NCBI GenBank assembly: GCA_017889585.1
Contig: JAGFZX010000005.1
Coordinates: forward strand, 1 to 64,000
From: Bacillota bacterium
GTDB taxonomy: Bacteria; Bacillota; Negativicutes; DSM-13327
Length of the DNA: 64,000 bases
Direction of reading: 5' to 3'
Position 1 is the stretch's first letter. Each line of letters opens with the position of its first letter. Shown one piece after another: positions 62,116 through 64,000 of this stretch. Under the pieces are notes generated by a model. The model was not told where the DNA came from. It saw nothing but the letters and a program-made list of their open reading frames with translations, and searched no databases. Position numbers and translations under genes: made by a program.

Positions 62116-64000
62116 TTGACGGAAAAAAATATTCCAACAGTATATGATCCACAGGCAGTAGAAGAAAAATGGTATAAATATTGGGAAGATCATGGACTAT
62201 TTCATGATGAAGTAAATAAGGGGAAAAAACCTTTTAGTATTGTGATTCCGCCACCAAATGTAACAGGACAGTTACATATGGGGCATGCTCTGGATAATGC
62301 TCTTCAAGATATCTTGATACGTTTTCGCCGGATGCAGGGTTACAATACCTTGTGGATGCCGGGAACTGACCATGCTGGTATAGCGACCCAAATAAAAGTT
62401 GAAGAAATGTTGGCTGAGGAAGGTATAACTCGTTATGATCTAGGCAGGGAGAAATTCATTGAAAAAGTTTGGGAATGGAAAGAACAATATGGGGACCGGA
62501 TTATTAAACAGCTAAAAAGTTTGGGGGCTTCTTGTGATTGGCAGCGTGAGCGCTTTACCATGGATGAAGGCTGTTCTAAGGCAGTGCGGGAAGTTTTTGT
62601 GTCCTTGTATGAGAAAGGTCTTATTTATCAGGGACATCGTATTACAAATTGGTGCCCACGTTGTAATACTGCCTTAAGTGATATTGAAGTCGAGCATGAA
62701 GAAAAACCGGGCCATCTCTATCATGTGCGCTATCCAGTGGAAGGATGTGCGGGTGAGTACTTGAGTGTTGCAACCACTCGGCCGGAAACTATTTTGGGTG
62801 ATACTGCAGTTGCTGTCAATCCAGAAGACGTGAGATACAGCCATCTAATTGGCAAGAATTTGATTCTTCCTTTGGTTGGACGCTGTATTCCAGTAATTGC
62901 TGATGAATATGTGGATAAGGATTTCGGTACTGGGGCAGTGAAAATTACTCCAGCCCATGATCCTAACGACTTTGAAATGGGACTGCGCCATAATTTGCCT
63001 CAAATTGTTGTAATTGCCAATAATGGCACTATGTCAGCAGATACAGGAAAATATGCTGGCATGGATCGCTATGAGTGCCGCAAAGTATTAGTTGCTGATT
63101 TACAAGAACAAGGTTATTTGGTGAAAATAGATGATCATCAGCATGCAGTAGGTCATTGTCAACGTTGCACAACGGTTGTGGAGCCATTGGTTTCTAAACA
63201 ATGGTTTGTGAAAATGCAGTCATTAGCTGATCCGGCTAAGGAAGCTGTGACGAACGGGAAAATTCAGTTTGTACCTGAGCGGTTTACTAAAACATATATT
63301 AATTGGATGGATAATATTCGTGATTGGTGTATTTCACGGCAAATTTGGTGGGGTCATCGAATTCCTGCCTGGTATTGTGAGTGCGGTGCAACGATTGTGG
63401 CGCGGGAGGATCTGACTGCTTGCCCGACATGTGGCAGTCATAGTATTCAGCAAGATCCTGATGTTCTTGATACTTGGTTTAGTTCAGGGTTATGGCCTTT
63501 CTCCACCATGGGATGGCCGGAAGAAACGGATGAATTGCAACAGTTTTATCCTACTAGTGTATTAGTAACTGGTTATGATATTATTTTCTTCTGGGTGGCC
63601 AGAATGATTATGATGGGGCTGGAATTTAAGAAAGAAATTCCGTTTAAACATGTATTCATCCATGGCTTGGTTCGTGATCCACAAGGGCGCAAAATGAGTA
63701 AATCCTTAGGGAATGGAATTGATCCTTTAGAAGTTATTGAGAAAAATGGTGCTGATACTCTGCGCTTCACCCTAGTGACAGGAAATACGCCTGGTAATGA
63801 TATGCGCTTTTATTGGGAACGGGTAGAATCAAGCCGTAACTTTGCTAATAAGTTGTGGAATGCTTCCCGCTTTGTATTGATGAATTTGGAAGATGTAGAT
63901 AATACTAGCTTATTAGATCAATATGGTAATCAGGCGAGGGAAAAGGAGAGCTTTACCTTAGCTGATAAATGGATTTTGAGCCGTTTTGCCAAAACTGTGA
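62116..64000 (+). CDS. valS: Valyl-tRNA synthetase, 5' part (runs off the window)
   Basis: Class I synthetase charging tRNA-Val. 628 of an expected 880 or so residues are visible. The HIGH-type motif sits in [15 protein letters not shown] (about residues 43-57), a zinc/editing region follows with [20 protein letters not shown], and KMSKS starts at residue 526 in [14 protein letters not shown] 62116 is the likely start, preceded by GGAGG (62103-62107). The frame stays open to the last base. Regulated by the T-box upstream. Confidence 0.96.
   Translation, partial: MTEKNIPTVYDPQAVEEKWYKYWEDHGLFHDEVNKGKKPFSIVIPPPNVTGQLHMGHALDNALQDILIRFRRMQGYNTLWMPGTDHAGIATQIKVEEMLAEEGITRYDLGREKFIEKVWEWKEQYGDRIIKQLKSLGASCDWQRERFTMDEGCSKAVREVFVSLYEKGLIYQGHRITNWCPRCNTALSDIEVEHEEKPGHLYHVRYPVEGCAGEYLSVATTRPETILGDTAVAVNPEDVRYSHLIGKNLILPLVGRCIPVIADEYVDKDFGTGAVKITPAHDPNDFEMGLRHNLPQIVVIANNGTMSADTGKYAGMDRYECRKVLVADLQEQGYLVKIDDHQHAVGHCQRCTTVVEPLVSKQWFVKMQSLADPAKEAVTNGKIQFVPERFTKTYINWMDNIRDWCISRQIWWGHRIPAWYCECGATIVAREDLTACPTCGSHSIQQDPDVLDTWFSSGLWPFSTMGWPEETDELQQFYPTSVLVTGYDIIFFWVARMIMMGLEFKKEIPFKHVFIHGLVRDPQGRKMSKSLGNGIDPLEVIEKNGADTLRFTLVTGNTPGNDMRFYWERVESSRNFANKLWNASRFVLMNLEDVDNTSLLDQYGNQAREKESFTLADKWILSRFAKTV

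Overview
The window comes from a low-GC, anaerobic, spore-former-type Firmicute, most plausibly a Sporomusaceae/Negativicutes member (Pelosinus/Sporomusa-like). The evidence is the gene mix: LonB next to LonA, siroheme decarboxylase AhbA/AhbB, two LctP lactate permeases, formate-tetrahydrofolate ligase, FolD and an NfnAB-type transhydrogenase (acetogen/propionigen carbon and electron flow), TatAC with a UbiD/UbiA/polyprenyl-synthase quinone set, corrinoid methyltransferases, and a valS T-box. This placement is inferred from gene content; no 16S gene is present.

Layout. 0.3-5.1 kb: 5-oxoproline operon (pxpB-pxpC-pxpA, a D-glutamate-cyclase-family gene and an NRAMP-type transporter), the same gene set as the Bacillus kip/ycs locus. 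5.1-8.1 kb: tRNA-Arg, a chemoreceptor and a tRNA-His-Gln-Lys-Leu cluster. 8.2-12.2 kb: KimA-like potassium permease (minus), then a radical SAM/SPASM enzyme and, 20 bp downstream, a 114-residue peptide made of an acidic leader and 13 Cys-starting hexads (mainly CFPRQT and CWPRQQ). This looks like a RiPP maturase/precursor cassette. Its promoter lies back-to-back with that of a structurally eroded tRNA-Gly carrying a G3:U70 pair. 12.4-20.7 kb: proteostasis block tig-clpP-clpX-lonB-lonA-engB. 20.8-21.9 kb: ahbA/ahbB. 22.2-25.7 kb: tandem duplicated lactate permeases. 26.0-30.4 kb: prenyl synthase, tatA-tatC, ubiD-ubiA. 30.5-35.5 kb: folD, fhs, nfnA-nfnB. 35.7-41.6 kb: RelE-like/UvrD-type helicase fusion with an overlapping coiled-coil gene, then a GGDEF/HD-GYP protein. 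41.8-43.7 kb: double-cubane-cluster-type protein and its ATPase activator. 43.8-50.5 kb: NrtA/SsuA-type ABC importer under a strong promoter buried in a 33-bp palindrome, a DUF1847 protein, a corrinoid protein and two MtaA-like methyltransferases, together probably a methyl-group utilisation module. 50.6-60.5 kb: acyl-CoA synthetase, PucR/CdaR-type regulator, an unusual acyl-CoA dehydrogenase and a two-flavoprotein plus Fe-S protein set with no ETF genes. 60.7-64 kb: small Gln-rich protein, DEDDh exonuclease, T-box and the 5' part of valS, which runs off the window.

The most unusual items are the hexad-repeat peptide with its radical SAM enzyme, the adjacent G3:U70 tRNA-Gly, the RelE-helicase/coiled-coil pair, and the ETF-less acyl-CoA dehydrogenase cluster with its duplicated hairpin modules. 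All functional statements come from reading motifs by eye; no database search was run.
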